A stretch of DNA of 64,000 nt from UBA1672 sp050633285 (GCA_050633285.1 JBOEGG010000002.1:124001-188000); one strand, 5' to 3'; positions 44,708-54,777 are shown, counted from the stretch's first letter. Program-made: numbers and translations. The notes: generated by a model from the letters alone, not told the origin.

Positions 44708-47011
44708 ATGCAATTATTCCATAAGGTAACCCCAAAAGGTTGGAAATTCATACATTTCTCCTTTCTCTTTATCTTATTAATCACGGCAGTCTTATTCAGT
44801 GATTCGAATCACCCGGTACGTGTAGAGTTACAACACACGGTCTTTGACCAATTTAATAAACTACATCCCCGAAAATCATCACAACAAGTTGTGATTGTTG
44901 ATATTGATGAGAAGTCTTTAGAGCATATAGGCCAATGGCCATGGCCACGTAATGTGATGGCTGATCTTGTACAAAGCTTAAGTGAAAAAGGTGCAAAAGT
45001 TATTGCATTTGATGGTGTCTTTGGTGAAGAGGATAGAGCCTCTCCCCATTATTTTTTACAGCATGTCGCAGATACAAAGTTGCATGACCTTGCGGATAGT
45101 ATCGATATTAATGACATGTCATATAATTATGACGCGCAGTTTGCGGCCGCTATTAAAAAATCGAAAATTTTTGTCACAGCATTCACATATGGTCGGGCGG
45201 AGCGTACAAATAACAGCCCGTTAGACAAAAAACGTATTCTGGCGCGCAGTGATGTCAAAGAGATGTTTAAAGAGCATGCCTCACATTTCGAGGCGGCTGC
45301 CGTAAATTTATACCCCTTTGCAAAAAGCGCCGCGGGTAATGGTAGCTTTATGGCCAAACCGGATGATGATGGCATCTTACGTCGCGTGGGGATGGTGTTT
45401 ACAGATGGAACAACTATTTTTCCATCATTAAGCCTTGAGGCGTTGCGGGTGGCGCATATGGGACGTAAAGGCACGATAAAGCTGGTGAAAGTTCCCGCAG
45501 ATGAGCGTAAGGAAATTGATACGGATTATCGTATTTTGGTTGGGGACATGAAAATTCCGGTAGAAAATGATGGAATCCTCTATGTACGTTACCGTCATTT
45601 TTGTAATAAGAGCGATGTAGCGCGCCTTCCCACAATATGTCAGGGGCAGGATTATGTCTCAGCGCATAAATTTTTGAACTCTGATTTTGCAGAGGAAGCT
45701 GGCAACGCCGTAAAAGATAAAATAGTTTTGATTGGCGCAAGTGCAGAAGGGCTAAAAGATTTACGAAGTACTGCTCTACGCCCTTTTAGGCCGGGGGTGG
45801 AAGTCCACGCAAATGTAATTGAGCAAGTCCTCACTGGGGAGTATCTACAAAGACCTTTATTAATGAAAGGGGCAGAGGCACTATTTGTCCTAGGTGCCGG
45901 GTTGTTCTTTATAACAATGGCGCCTTTTATTGGTGTTATCACATCGGTTGTGTTGTGCGTGTCTATCGTTTGTGTTGCCGCTTTTGGGGCATATTGGGCA
46001 TATGTTGAGCATGGTTTGCTGATCGATCCTGTGTACCCGTCATTAGCCGTCGTTGTGATATTCTTGGTTTCCACTGTCCTGTCATATGCGCGCGCGGAAA
46101 TGAAACGAAAACAAATACGAAGCGCATTCCGCATGTATGTGGCACCGGATGTTATGCGGGATTTGGAAAAGAACCCTGAAAAATTAACACTTGGCGGAGA
46201 AATTCGTGATTTGACGGTAATGTTTACCGATATTCGTAGGTTTACATCAATCTCTGAGGGGTTATCTCCAGAAGAGCTCATTCAGATGATGAACGATTTC
46301 CTGACAAATATGACCGATATTGTGATGGAGCATGAAGGAACAGTCGACAAATATATCGGTGATGCAATGATGGCATTTTGGAATGCACCAAAAGATGTTG
46401 AAAATCATGAACGTGAAGCGTGCCTTGCTGCATTGAACATGCAGTCTGCTTTAGAGCCTATCAATGAAAAAGTTATTGAGCGCGCGAAAGAAAAGGGTGT
46501 TGATCCTATTCTTCTGAAGGCTGGAATCGGTATTAATACGGGGCCATGTGCTATTGGAAACATGGGCTCTAAACAACGTTTTGCTTATTCTGCTTTAGGA
46601 GATGCGGTAAATTTATCAGCAAGATTAGAAGGGCAGACAAAAACATATGGTGTTGGGATACTTGTAGGCGAGAGCTCTTATGAACAAGCATCTGATCTGG
46701 CGATGTTAGAGCTTGATGTTGTTCGTGTTATTGGTAAAGAAAAGCCTGTACGGATATTTGGCTTATTCGGAGATGATAAATATGCATGTGGTGCAATGTT
46801 TGAAAATTGGAAGATATTGCATAATGAAATGCTGTGTGCATACCGCAAGCAAGATTTTAAGATTGCACTGCAAGTTATTGATAAGTGCCGTGAAATATCA
46901 GATGAGCAAGGTGAAGCGCTCTATGATGGGTATGTTGAGCGTATTGAACAGCTAAAAGAGCAGGGACTTCCTAAAGATTGGGATGGCGCATTTATTGCAC
47001 AAAGTAAGTAG
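44708..47011 (+). CDS. CHASE2-domain adenylate cyclase
   Basis: The 767-residue protein has an N-terminal membrane helix, an extracytoplasmic CHASE2 sensory domain (about 50-370) and about three membrane helices (near 385-460). A class III cyclase domain follows from about 495. Metal-binding aspartates are in FTDIRRF and YIGDAMMAF. The Lys in VDKYIGD and the Asp in LGDAVNLSARLE favour ATP over GTP. It ends in a short helical tail. It starts 10 bases after the HlyD-like gene with AGGAG upstream, so cAMP production is wired into the secretion operon. The signal sensed is unknown. Confidence 0.9.
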   Translation: MQLFHKVTPKGWKFIHFSFLFILLITAVLFSDSNHPVRVELQHTVFDQFNKLHPRKSSQQVVIVDIDEKSLEHIGQWPWPRNVMADLVQSLSEKGAKVIAFDGVFGEEDRASPHYFLQHVADTKLHDLADSIDINDMSYNYDAQFAAAIKKSKIFVTAFTYGRAERTNNSPLDKKRILARSDVKEMFKEHASHFEAAAVNLYPFAKSAAGNGSFMAKPDDDGILRRVGMVFTDGTTIFPSLSLEALRVAHMGRKGTIKLVKVPADERKEIDTDYRILVGDMKIPVENDGILYVRYRHFCNKSDVARLPTICQGQDYVSAHKFLNSDFAEEAGNAVKDKIVLIGASAEGLKDLRSTALRPFRPGVEVHANVIEQVLTGEYLQRPLLMKGAEALFVLGAGLFFITMAPFIGVITSVVLCVSIVCVAAFGAYWAYVEHGLLIDPVYPSLAVVVIFLVSTVLSYARAEMKRKQIRSAFRMYVAPDVMRDLEKNPEKLTLGGEIRDLTVMFTDIRRFTSISEGLSPEELIQMMNDFLTNMTDIVMEHEGTVDKYIGDAMMAFWNAPKDVENHEREACLAALNMQSALEPINEKVIERAKEKGVDPILLKAGIGINTGPCAIGNMGSKQRFAYSALGDAVNLSARLEGQTKTYGVGILVGESSYEQASDLAMLELDVVRVIGKEKPVRIFGLFGDDKYACGAMFENWKILHNEMLCAYRKQDFKIALQVIDKCREISDEQGEALYDGYVERIEQLKEQGLPKDWDGAFIAQSK

Positions 47012-47031
47012 GCTTGTGTATTAAATGGGTT

Positions 47032-48255
47032 TTAGAGCTTGTTATTATCCCATCCTGAATTAATTAAATCGGTCATATCGGCTTCGCTCATGGGTTTTGC
47101 AAAGTAATATCCCTGTGCATATTCACATCCCATATTTTTCAATAGCTTGGCTTCTTCGATCTGTTCAACACCTTCGGCAACAATCTTCATGTTGAGTGTT
47201 TTCCCAAGAGAAGCGATACAGCGTACAAGCTCTAAAGAACTCTCATCTTTGTGCATATCACGTACAAAGCTCTGATCGATTTTTAGTGTGTTGATTGGAA
47301 AAGAATGCAGGTAACTGAGCGAAGAGTACCCGGTGCCGAAATCATCAATAGAGATTCCCATACCGGCTTTTCTACACATATCTAATGAGTGTTTTGCCGT
47401 TTCCGGCTGTGACATCAATAGGCGTTCTGTAATTTCCAGATGAATATGCTCCGCCTGAACATCCGTTTCACTAATTGTATTATAGATATTATCAATGAAG
47501 TCTTCAGATGAGAAATCTGTGCTAGAGAAATTAACGCTCATATGGAATTTATTATGATACCCGGTACGATTCTGCATGCGTTTAAGAGCATTACACGATT
47601 CTCTAAATGCCCATTTACTGGCTTCTACGATTTGGCCGTTATCCTCAATAATCGGAATAAATACACCGGGCGATATAAACCCGCGCTCCGGATGGATCCA
47701 GCGCATCAATGCCTCAAAACCAAAGATGTCGCCTGTTTCTAAACTGACGATAGGCTGATAATGTAAGCTAACAGAGCCATCAGAAAGAGCCGTTTTAAAT
47801 TCATTTGCGATACGAATCGAATCGACGGCATCATTTTCCTGTAAGTACTGTTTTTCAACACTCTCCGCCATTGGCCAATAGGTACGTTCTTGTCGAATAT
47901 CCGCGCGTGTTAATGTGTCGCGGTAACGCGTCAAAATAACCTGAATTGTCATGCGTAGCACAGGATCCGCGTGATCGAGGCGTCTTGTAAAATCATCCTT
48001 TGTAATTGCAAGGAGGCTACATTCTTCCATCGCAGTAACAGTGGCAGTACGTGGTGCATTGTCGATTAGGGACATTTCACCGATCATCGCACCTTCACCG
48101 CGCGTTCCTACAATCAGTGTTTCACCGCTTGGGCGCTCAATACTAATTTCTACGCGACCTTTTTCTATAATGTAGGCATGATTTCCATGGTCACCCTGAC
48201 GCATGATGATATCACCTGCATTATAAGTTTGTAATGGTTGTTCAGAAGAGGTCAT
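47032..48255 (-). CDS. Cyclic-nucleotide-binding / EAL-domain c-di-GMP phosphodiesterase
   Basis: The protein joins an N-terminal cyclic-nucleotide-binding (Crp-like) domain, with GEMSLIDNAPRTATV as the phosphate-binding cassette, to an EAL domain. The EAL motifs look catalytic: EALMRW, ITERLL, DDFGTGYSSL, KIDQSFV and EGVE. It should hydrolyse c-di-GMP, possibly controlled by cAMP. I start it at the ATG at 48255 (407 residues). In-frame ATGs at 48279 and 48357 are alternatives, but a TATAAT-like box lies between them. It converges on the CHASE2 cyclase gene. Confidence 0.88.
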   Translation of the reverse strand: MTSSEQPLQTYNAGDIIMRQGDHGNHAYIIEKGRVEISIERPSGETLIVGTRGEGAMIGEMSLIDNAPRTATVTAMEECSLLAITKDDFTRRLDHADPVLRMTIQVILTRYRDTLTRADIRQERTYWPMAESVEKQYLQENDAVDSIRIANEFKTALSDGSVSLHYQPIVSLETGDIFGFEALMRWIHPERGFISPGVFIPIIEDNGQIVEASKWAFRESCNALKRMQNRTGYHNKFHMSVNFSSTDFSSEDFIDNIYNTISETDVQAEHIHLEITERLLMSQPETAKHSLDMCRKAGMGISIDDFGTGYSSLSYLHSFPINTLKIDQSFVRDMHKDESSLELVRCIASLGKTLNMKIVAEGVEQIEEAKLLKNMGCEYAQGYYFAKPMSEADMTDLINSGWDNNKL

Positions 48256-48399
48256 AATAAGGATGTTTCCCACAGACATTAATATTATAGTTCCCAGAGT
48301 ATGCGGGGACTTTCTTAGTGTTTGGTTAATGATGTACAGTTTTTTGCAGGAAATCAATCATGTCTGTAATTTCTTTTTAATAAGTTTTTATAAGAATGC

Positions 48400-48428
48400 T
48401 TGACAAGGTAGGGGGATGCTCGTTATGT
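48400..48428 (+). promoter_or_regulatory. Sigma-70-type promoter of rpmJ
   Basis: TTGACA at 48400-48405 and TTATGT at 48423-48428 are separated by 17 bases. The start of transcription would be near 48435, giving a leader of about 34 bases before rpmJ. Confidence 0.7.
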
Positions 48429-48468
48429 TCCCCCCTCAATGCAAGAGTTTAATTCGGGAATATGTGCA

Positions 48469-48594
48469 ATGAAAGTTTCTAACTCGCTGAAAACATTAAA
48501 AAGTCGTGACCGTAACTGTCGTGTTATTAGACGTCGCGGACGTGTTTATGTGATTAACAAGAAAAACCCACGCTTTAAAGCGCGTCAGGGCTAA
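48469..48594 (+). CDS. rpmJ: Ribosomal protein L36
   Basis: The 41-residue basic protein starts MKVSNSLKTLKSR and ends NKKNPRFKARQG, the pattern of alphaproteobacterial L36. It carries RNC in place of the zinc-binding cysteine set, so it is the zinc-free type. It stands alone with its own promoter and terminator, as often seen outside the ribosomal operons. Confidence 0.95.
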   Translation: MKVSNSLKTLKSRDRNCRVIRRRGRVYVINKKNPRFKARQG

Positions 48595-48652
48595 ATCGAA
48601 CATGTGATAATGCATGCGTATTTCGTGTGCATTCATGTTTGTTAATCGTTAC

Positions 48653-48686
48653 AAACCGTGAGCTATCCGCTCGCGGTTTTGTTTTT
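48653..48686 (+). terminator. Intrinsic terminator of rpmJ
   Basis: AAACCGTGAGC (48653-48663) pairs with GCTCGCGGTTT (48669-48679) with one G-T pair and a 5-base loop, followed by TGTTTTTG. Confidence 0.85.
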
Positions 48687-48795
48687 GTTGAAAATTCGAT
48701 TCTATATGAAGACAGTGGGTGCATTACCTGTTTCAGTTTGCTATACCCTATACATCGTTAAATTTTATCAATGATTATAAAGGGTGAGACGATTC

Positions 48796-49836
48796 ATGTT
48801 CTCAAAACTGTTTGGCTTTATGTCTGCCGATATGGCAATTGACCTTGGAACTGCAAATACACTTGTCTATGTGAAGGATCAGGGCATTGTCCTGAATGAA
48901 CCTTCTGTTGTTGCAATTTCTGTCGTTGGTGGAAAAAAACACACAATGGCTGTCGGAAACGAAGCTAAACAAATGTTAGGGCGTACTCCCGGCAGTATCA
49001 TTGCAACGCGCCCCTTACGTGACGGTGTTATCGCGGACTTCGAAGTGACTGAGGCGATGATTAAACATTTCATTCGTAAAGTGCATAACCGTAGAACGTT
49101 CGTATCCCCTAAAATGATTATATGTGTGCCATCCGGTTCAACTGCGGTGGAACGTCGTGCCATTCAGGAATCTGCGGAAAGCGCCGGCGCAAGTGAGGTC
49201 GGCCTTATTGAAGAGCCAATGGCTGCGGCAATCGGCGCGGGCTTGCCGGTAACTGAGGCAACAGGCTCTATGGTGGTAGATATCGGTGGTGGTACGACGG
49301 AGGTTGCTGTTATCTCTCTTGGCGGAATTGTGTATGCAAAGTCTGTGCGCGTTGGTGGCGATAAAATGGATGAAGCAATAATTGCATATATCCGCCGCGT
49401 ACATAACCTTTTGATTGGTGAAAGTACGGCGGAGCGTATTAAAAAGGAAATTGGCTCAGCTTGTATACCAGCTGATGGAGAAGGGCGTACACTTGAAATT
49501 CGTGGACGTGACCTGATGAATGGCGTGCCTAAGGAAATTATTGTAACAGAACGCCAAGTCGCCGAAGCCTTATCTGAACCTGTAGGTCAAATTGTTGAGG
49601 GAGTGAAACTCGCTCTTGAACATACTGCGCCGGAATTGGCTGCCGATATTGTTGATCGTGGTATCGTTCTGACAGGTGGCGGAGCACTTTTAACCAATTT
49701 AGATTTTGTTCTGCGCCATGCCACCGGCCTTGCGATTACTTTGGCTGATGATCCGTTGTCATGTGTTGCACTTGGGACAGGTCATGCACTAGAAGCCGGA
49801 AAAACACTGCGTCATGTCTTGATCGGAACATATTAA
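48796..49836 (+). CDS. mreB: Rod shape-determining protein MreB
   Basis: MreB is the bacterial actin that guides side-wall synthesis, so the cell is probably rod-shaped. The 346-residue protein has the phosphate-1 DLGTANTLVY, phosphate-2 DIGGGTTEVA and adenosine GGGALL motifs, and a hydrophobic N-terminus (FSKLFGF) that may bind the membrane. I prefer ATG 48796, after AGGGTGAG, to the in-frame GTG at 48784. Confidence 0.97.
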   Translation: MFSKLFGFMSADMAIDLGTANTLVYVKDQGIVLNEPSVVAISVVGGKKHTMAVGNEAKQMLGRTPGSIIATRPLRDGVIADFEVTEAMIKHFIRKVHNRRTFVSPKMIICVPSGSTAVERRAIQESAESAGASEVGLIEEPMAAAIGAGLPVTEATGSMVVDIGGGTTEVAVISLGGIVYAKSVRVGGDKMDEAIIAYIRRVHNLLIGESTAERIKKEIGSACIPADGEGRTLEIRGRDLMNGVPKEIIVTERQVAEALSEPVGQIVEGVKLALEHTAPELAADIVDRGIVLTGGGALLTNLDFVLRHATGLAITLADDPLSCVALGTGHALEAGKTLRHVLIGTY

Positions 49837-49881
49837 ACTCTGTGAGAGCATGTAAATAGAAGCCTTACAAAGGGCTTATTC

Positions 49882-50781
49882 GTGTGTGTATGCTCCTATA
49901 ATATTGAGTTAGAAAAAGAAACATTGAAACGACAGGTAGAAATAAAAGGATTTGCAGGGGCCTTTCCGTCTTCATTTGACGGCTCCTCTTTGCTGTCTTT
50001 ATGTCTTATTATTGCCTCGGTTATATTAATGGGAATATCCGCATTCAGACCGCAAACACTGGAACCGATTAGAACCAGCGTATCTGATACATTCGCGCCT
50101 ATATTATCTATTGTCAGTTTACCTTTCCAAAAAGTAACAATATTTTTCCATGATATAACGCAGTTTGCTCAATTACAGGCCGACAAAATGCGCTTGGAAC
50201 AGGAAAATGAGCGTCTTCGTGAATGGTATCAAACAGCACTTCTCTTGGATTCGGAAAACAAATCTTTACGCAGGCTCTTAAATCTATCCGTTGATGCAAA
50301 ATATGATCATGTTGGCGCACGCGTTTTGTCTGATACAGGGAGTAGCTTCGTTAAAAGCGTCCTTGTCATGGCAGGTGAAAAAGAAGGCGTAGAAAAGGGA
50401 AATGCTGTTTTATCAGGCGATGGACTTATTGGGCGTGTTATTGAAGTAGGTGATAAAACATCACGCGTTTTGCTTGTCACAGATATGAATTCGCGTGTCC
50501 CTGTCGTTGTCGATGAAACAGGGCAACACGCGGTTATGGCTGGAACCAATGAAGTGCAACCGCATCTGATCCATTTACCTGCAGGCAGTGAAATATCCGA
50601 AGGCGTACGCATTATCACATCCGGCTATGGCGGTGTGTTCCCTAAGGGGTTACCCGTTGGTCGTGTTGTCTTTGATGATTTCGGGGGCATGGAAATTTTA
50701 TTATTTTCCGATTTTGATAGTCTGCAGATTGTGCGTATCCTGCGAGAAGCAAACGATGACACAACGCAAGTAGGGAGATAA
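49882..50781 (+). CDS. mreC: Rod shape-determining protein MreC
   Basis: MreC is a bitopic scaffold of the elongasome. The protein has a membrane helix at about 37-56, a coiled coil near 92-130 (QADKMRLEQENERLREW) and a periplasmic beta-domain. The start is uncertain: GTG 49882 gives 299 residues, while TTG codons 30-45 bases downstream would give a shorter tail with a better purine run upstream. It follows mreB after 45 bases that contain a small hairpin. Confidence 0.92.
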   Translation: MCVCSYNIELEKETLKRQVEIKGFAGAFPSSFDGSSLLSLCLIIASVILMGISAFRPQTLEPIRTSVSDTFAPILSIVSLPFQKVTIFFHDITQFAQLQADKMRLEQENERLREWYQTALLLDSENKSLRRLLNLSVDAKYDHVGARVLSDTGSSFVKSVLVMAGEKEGVEKGNAVLSGDGLIGRVIEVGDKTSRVLLVTDMNSRVPVVVDETGQHAVMAGTNEVQPHLIHLPAGSEISEGVRIITSGYGGVFPKGLPVGRVVFDDFGGMEILLFSDFDSLQIVRILREANDDTTQVGR

Positions 50782-50783
50782 GT

Positions 50784-51317
50784 ATGTCAGCAACATCAGG
50801 ACATATGGACATTTTTTTACGGTTTTGCGTTGCCTATATCGTGATGTGCGTGTTGTTTATGTTGAGTATTGTTTCATTTGCAACACCCTTATCAACAATG
50901 GTCGAAATTCCATGTACATTGATGATACTATTTTATTGGGCAATATATCGGCCGACCTTGCTACCACCTGTTTTGGTTTTCATTGTTGGAATATGCGCAG
51001 ATATTATAGGTGGCCTGCCACTTGGGTTGAACTCGTTTATTCTATTAATGGTGAGGCAACTCATTATTGATCAACGTGTATTCCTAACCGGACAGCCATT
51101 TACGGTTATTTGGCTTGGTTTTTCGGTTGTTTCCACGATTTCTCTTTGTGTGGAGTGGGCGCTGTTTGGACTTATTAATTTACAATGGTCACAATTTACA
51201 CCTGTTTTTCTAACAGCTATATCAGGAATTATGTTTTTTCCGATCGTTAGCATTATCCTGAATCTTTCGCATAAGTTCTTGCCGGTTCTACCGGATCAGT
51301 ACAGTGCAATGAGATAA
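50784..51317 (+). CDS. mreD: Rod shape-determining protein MreD
   Basis: MreD is a small elongasome membrane protein. The 177-residue product has five or six membrane helices and little soluble sequence; the GLPLGLNSFILL segment near 73 is typical. It lies two bases after mreC and ten before mrdA. Confidence 0.92.
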   Translation: MSATSGHMDIFLRFCVAYIVMCVLFMLSIVSFATPLSTMVEIPCTLMILFYWAIYRPTLLPPVLVFIVGICADIIGGLPLGLNSFILLMVRQLIIDQRVFLTGQPFTVIWLGFSVVSTISLCVEWALFGLINLQWSQFTPVFLTAISGIMFFPIVSIILNLSHKFLPVLPDQYSAMR

Positions 51318-51326
51318 GGAGGGCGG

Positions 51327-53246
51327 ATGTATCAAGATGATTACAGTGAAAAGATATTCTCCCGTCGTGCTTTTTTCATCGGAGCTATACAGCTTGTAGG
51401 CTTGTCAATTTTGGGCGCGCGGCTTGCGTGGTTACAGATTGCACAAGGTAAGCGTTATAAAACATTATCGGATAAGAATCGTATTGATATCAAAATGATA
51501 TCCCCCTTGCGCGGACAAATAGTTGACCGCTTTGGCGTGCCATTGGCTGTGAATACGCAAAATTACCGTGTCTTGATTGTGCCTGAACAAGTTGATGATC
51601 TTGAAAAATCATTACATGCCTTGCACAGAATTGTCCCTATTGAAGAACGCCACGTAAAACGCGTGTTGAAAGAGGCGAAAAGAACAGCAAAATTTATTCC
51701 GATTAAGGTTAAGGAAGATCTTACATGGTCAGAGGTTGCAAAAATTGAAGTTAATCTTCCTGACCTACCGGGGTTATCAATTGATACCGGTGATGTTCGT
51801 AATTACCCATACCGAGACTCAACGGCACATGTAATTGGCTATGTGCGCTCTGCCTCTGTACGTGATTTGGAAAAAGATAATGATCCTATGCTCAAATTAC
51901 CCGGATTTAAGATTGGTAAAACTGGTATTGAAAAAGTATATGAAGCAGAGCTAAGGGGTAAAGCAGGCGCGTCAGAAGTAGAGGTCAATGTTGTAGGGCG
52001 CGAAGTTCGTGAGCTAAAGCGTAAACCATCTCTTTCGGGCGCACGCGTAACACTAACGCTTGATGGTGAGTTACAAAGGTTTACGCAAGAAACCCTAAAA
52101 AAACACAAAAGTGCGTCGGCCGTTATTATGGATGCCCAAACAGGGGCAATTTATGCGATGGCATCACATCCGTCATTTGACCCGAACTCATTTGTCCGTG
52201 GGTTGTCACAAGAGGAATGGCAAATTATTCGCGATGATCCCGCTTTACCGCAAAATAATAAGGCTATAGCAGGGCAATACCCCCCCGGTTCAACCTTTAA
52301 AATGATTACGGCTCTTGCTGCACTTGAAAAAGGGGTGGTAAACCGCAATACAACGGTTTTTTGTCCGGGGCATTATGAATATGGACGGGATAAATTCCAT
52401 TGTTGGAAGAAGCAAGGGCACGGCACTGTTGATCTGGTACAGGCATTAGAGCAGTCATGTGATACATATTTCTATAAACTTGCCACTGAAGTGGGCATTG
52501 ATGCAATTGCCGATATGTCGCGCCGCTTTGGATTGGGAAGTAAACTGGACTTTGAATTAACAGAGGAAAAGTCCGGCCTGATACCTGATAAAAAATGGAA
52601 AAGAGCAAACTTTCGTGAAAGGTGGCAACCCGGGGAGAGTATTGTTGCAAGTATTGGGCAAGGATATATACAAACAACCCCGCTACAGCTTGCGGTTATG
52701 ACTGCCCGTCTTGTTAATGGTGGTCACGCGGTGAAACCTTGGATTACAGGCTACTTGGGCGATGAATTCCTTGGGCGTGAACAATGGGATAAAATGGATA
52801 TTCCTAAGGCACATCTGGATCTTGTAAAAAAAGGCATGGAAGCCGTAGTGAATAGTAAAAAGGGGACTGCGCGAAAGTCACGGATAGAGGAACAAGGTTG
52901 GTTGATGGGCGGTAAAACAGGTACCGCGCAGGTGAGGCGAATTACAAAAGAGCAGCGTCGCCTTGGCGTGAAGAACGAGGATTTGCCGTGGGAACAACGC
53001 CATCATGCATTATTTGTTGGTTACGCACCGATTGATCGTCCACGTTATGTATGTAGCGTGGTGGTTGAGCATGGTGTCGGTGGCTCAAGCGCGGCAGCTC
53101 CATTGGCAAAAGAACTTATGTTACAAGCACAAGCGCGTGACCCTGCCGTAACACAAATGCAGCCGGAAATTATTCAATCATCTGATGTACTGCAAGTGCG
53201 TCCACTAAAAAAACCTTTATTCAAAGGGGAAAGGGCAAAGGAGTAG
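51327..53246 (+). CDS. mrdA: Penicillin-binding protein 2 (elongation transpeptidase)
   Basis: PBP2 is the class B transpeptidase for cylindrical growth, paired with RodA. The 639-residue protein has one membrane anchor (about 13-34), a pedestal domain and a transpeptidase domain with STFK (in PPGSTFKMI), SCD (in EQSCDTYFY) and KTG (in GGKTGTAQ). It follows mreD with AAGGAGG upstream of the ATG and slightly overlaps the ribosome site of rodA. Confidence 0.97.
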   Translation: MYQDDYSEKIFSRRAFFIGAIQLVGLSILGARLAWLQIAQGKRYKTLSDKNRIDIKMISPLRGQIVDRFGVPLAVNTQNYRVLIVPEQVDDLEKSLHALHRIVPIEERHVKRVLKEAKRTAKFIPIKVKEDLTWSEVAKIEVNLPDLPGLSIDTGDVRNYPYRDSTAHVIGYVRSASVRDLEKDNDPMLKLPGFKIGKTGIEKVYEAELRGKAGASEVEVNVVGREVRELKRKPSLSGARVTLTLDGELQRFTQETLKKHKSASAVIMDAQTGAIYAMASHPSFDPNSFVRGLSQEEWQIIRDDPALPQNNKAIAGQYPPGSTFKMITALAALEKGVVNRNTTVFCPGHYEYGRDKFHCWKKQGHGTVDLVQALEQSCDTYFYKLATEVGIDAIADMSRRFGLGSKLDFELTEEKSGLIPDKKWKRANFRERWQPGESIVASIGQGYIQTTPLQLAVMTARLVNGGHAVKPWITGYLGDEFLGREQWDKMDIPKAHLDLVKKGMEAVVNSKKGTARKSRIEEQGWLMGGKTGTAQVRRITKEQRRLGVKNEDLPWEQRHHALFVGYAPIDRPRYVCSVVVEHGVGGSSAAAPLAKELMLQAQARDPAVTQMQPEIIQSSDVLQVRPLKKPLFKGERAKE

Positions 53247-53247
53247 C

Positions 53248-54375
53248 ATGGTTCAATCAATGTTCATTGAGGATGATCTGAGCTTTTTTCAGAAGTTGGC
53301 AAAGCTAAACTGGGGGCTTATTTGCTTGATATTCTGTATTGCGGGTATTGGTATTGCATCGCTTTATTCTGCTGCTGGCGGTGATATGGATCGCTGGGCA
53401 TCGCGCCAACTTATGCGCTTTGTTGTCGGGGTGATTGGCATGCTCATCGTGGCTTTTATCGATATTAAATGGTGGTATCGCCTGACATGGCCAATTTATT
53501 TTATAGGGTTGCTGTTGCTTTTAATCGTGGAAGTGCGCGGACAAGTTGGAATGGGAGCGCAGCGTTGGATCAACCTTGGTTTTATGCAACTTCAGCCATC
53601 TGAGCTTATGAAGATTGCAGTGGTGATGACGCTCGCGCGGCACTTCCATGGCGCAACGCCTGAGCAAGCGCGTCGTTTAACGTTTCTAATCGTGCCCGCA
53701 CTTATAATTCTTGCACCTGTAGGGTTGGTTTTGTTGCAGCCTGATTTGGGGACGTCTCTGATGATTATCATGGCCGGAGCGGGTGTCACATTTATTGCAG
53801 GTGCACCGCTATTCTTGTTTATTGGTGCCATTATTCTAACCGCGATCAGCATACCAATTGCGTGGCAATTTCTTCATGATTACCAAAAACAACGCGTTAT
53901 GACTTTCCTCGATCCTGAATCCGATCCGCTGGGGGCGGGGTATCACATTACACAGTCAAAAATTGCCATAGGCTCAGGCGGAATAGAGGGGAAGGGATTC
54001 TTACAAGGCACGCAAAGCCACCTAAACTTTCTTCCTGAAAAACAAACGGATTTTATCTTTACGCTATGGGTAGAGGAGTGGGGCTTGTTTGGTGGGATGG
54101 TATTATTGAGCTTATTCTTAATGGTCTTCATTTCAATTCTAATCGTTTCGTTTCGATGTAAGCATAATTATGGGAGATATCTTGCTCTTGGCTTAAGCAT
54201 TAATTTCTCGTTATATGTATTCATTAATATTTCGATGGTTATGGGGCTAATACCCGTTGTGGGTGCGCCTTTGCCGCTTGTTTCATACGGGGGGACATCA
54301 ATGCTTGCCGCTTTGATAGGGTTTGGCCTTGTCATGTCTTGTAATTTATATAGGCACAGTAAAGTGACGCGATAG
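53248..54375 (+). CDS. rodA: Elongation peptidoglycan glycosyltransferase RodA
   Basis: RodA is the SEDS glycosyltransferase of the elongasome. The 375-residue protein has about ten membrane helices with ARRWI-like AQRWIN, PEKQTDFIF and VSYGGTSML motifs. Its start is preceded by AAAGGAG inside the end of mrdA. It is the last gene of the rod-shape operon. Confidence 0.97.
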   Translation: MVQSMFIEDDLSFFQKLAKLNWGLICLIFCIAGIGIASLYSAAGGDMDRWASRQLMRFVVGVIGMLIVAFIDIKWWYRLTWPIYFIGLLLLLIVEVRGQVGMGAQRWINLGFMQLQPSELMKIAVVMTLARHFHGATPEQARRLTFLIVPALIILAPVGLVLLQPDLGTSLMIIMAGAGVTFIAGAPLFLFIGAIILTAISIPIAWQFLHDYQKQRVMTFLDPESDPLGAGYHITQSKIAIGSGGIEGKGFLQGTQSHLNFLPEKQTDFIFTLWVEEWGLFGGMVLLSLFLMVFISILIVSFRCKHNYGRYLALGLSINFSLYVFINISMVMGLIPVVGAPLPLVSYGGTSMLAALIGFGLVMSCNLYRHSKVTR

Positions 54376-54385
54376 CTTATGCATA

Positions 54386-54411
54386 TAAAAAGAGGCCAAT
54401 CAGGCCTCTTC
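54386..54411 (-). terminator. Terminator between rodA and the glutaredoxin gene
   Basis: A perfect 8-bp stem, AAGAGGCC and GGCCTCTT, with loop AATCA is followed on the minus strand by TTT-rich sequence. It ends the minus-strand glutaredoxin transcript and may also stop rodA transcription. Confidence 0.75.
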
Positions 54412-54441
54412 ATCATACGTAGTGATATTCAAAAAGCGTAT

Positions 54442-54777
54442 TTACGCAGCAGCTATTTGGATACCTTTATCCTGAAAAAGCTGTTGAAGTTCACCACTTT
54501 CATACATTTCACGAAGAATATCACAGCCCCCGACAAACTCACCCTTTACATAGAGTTGAGGTATTGTTGGCCATTTTGTAAATTCTTTAATACCCTCGCG
54601 GATGTCATTATCCTCTAGAACATTAATATCCTTAAAGGTAACATTCAGGTGTGAAAGCACCTGCACGACAAGTGATGAAAAGCCGCACTGAGGAAACACT
54701 GCTGTTCCCTTCATAAACAATACAACATCTTCGTTTTCTATTTCTTTACGAATACGGTCAAAAACAACATTTTCCAT
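54442..54777 (-). CDS. grxD: Monothiol glutaredoxin
   Basis: The 111-residue thioredoxin-fold protein has the monothiol active site CGFS (near residue 32) and the glutathione-binding WPTIPQLYV and GGCDI segments. Such proteins bind and transfer [2Fe-2S] clusters, often together with BolA proteins. The BolA-family gene lies directly upstream on the same strand, which supports that partnership. Confidence 0.95.
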   Translation of the reverse strand: MENVVFDRIRKEIENEDVVLFMKGTAVFPQCGFSSLVVQVLSHLNVTFKDINVLEDNDIREGIKEFTKWPTIPQLYVKGEFVGGCDILREMYESGELQQLFQDKGIQIAAA

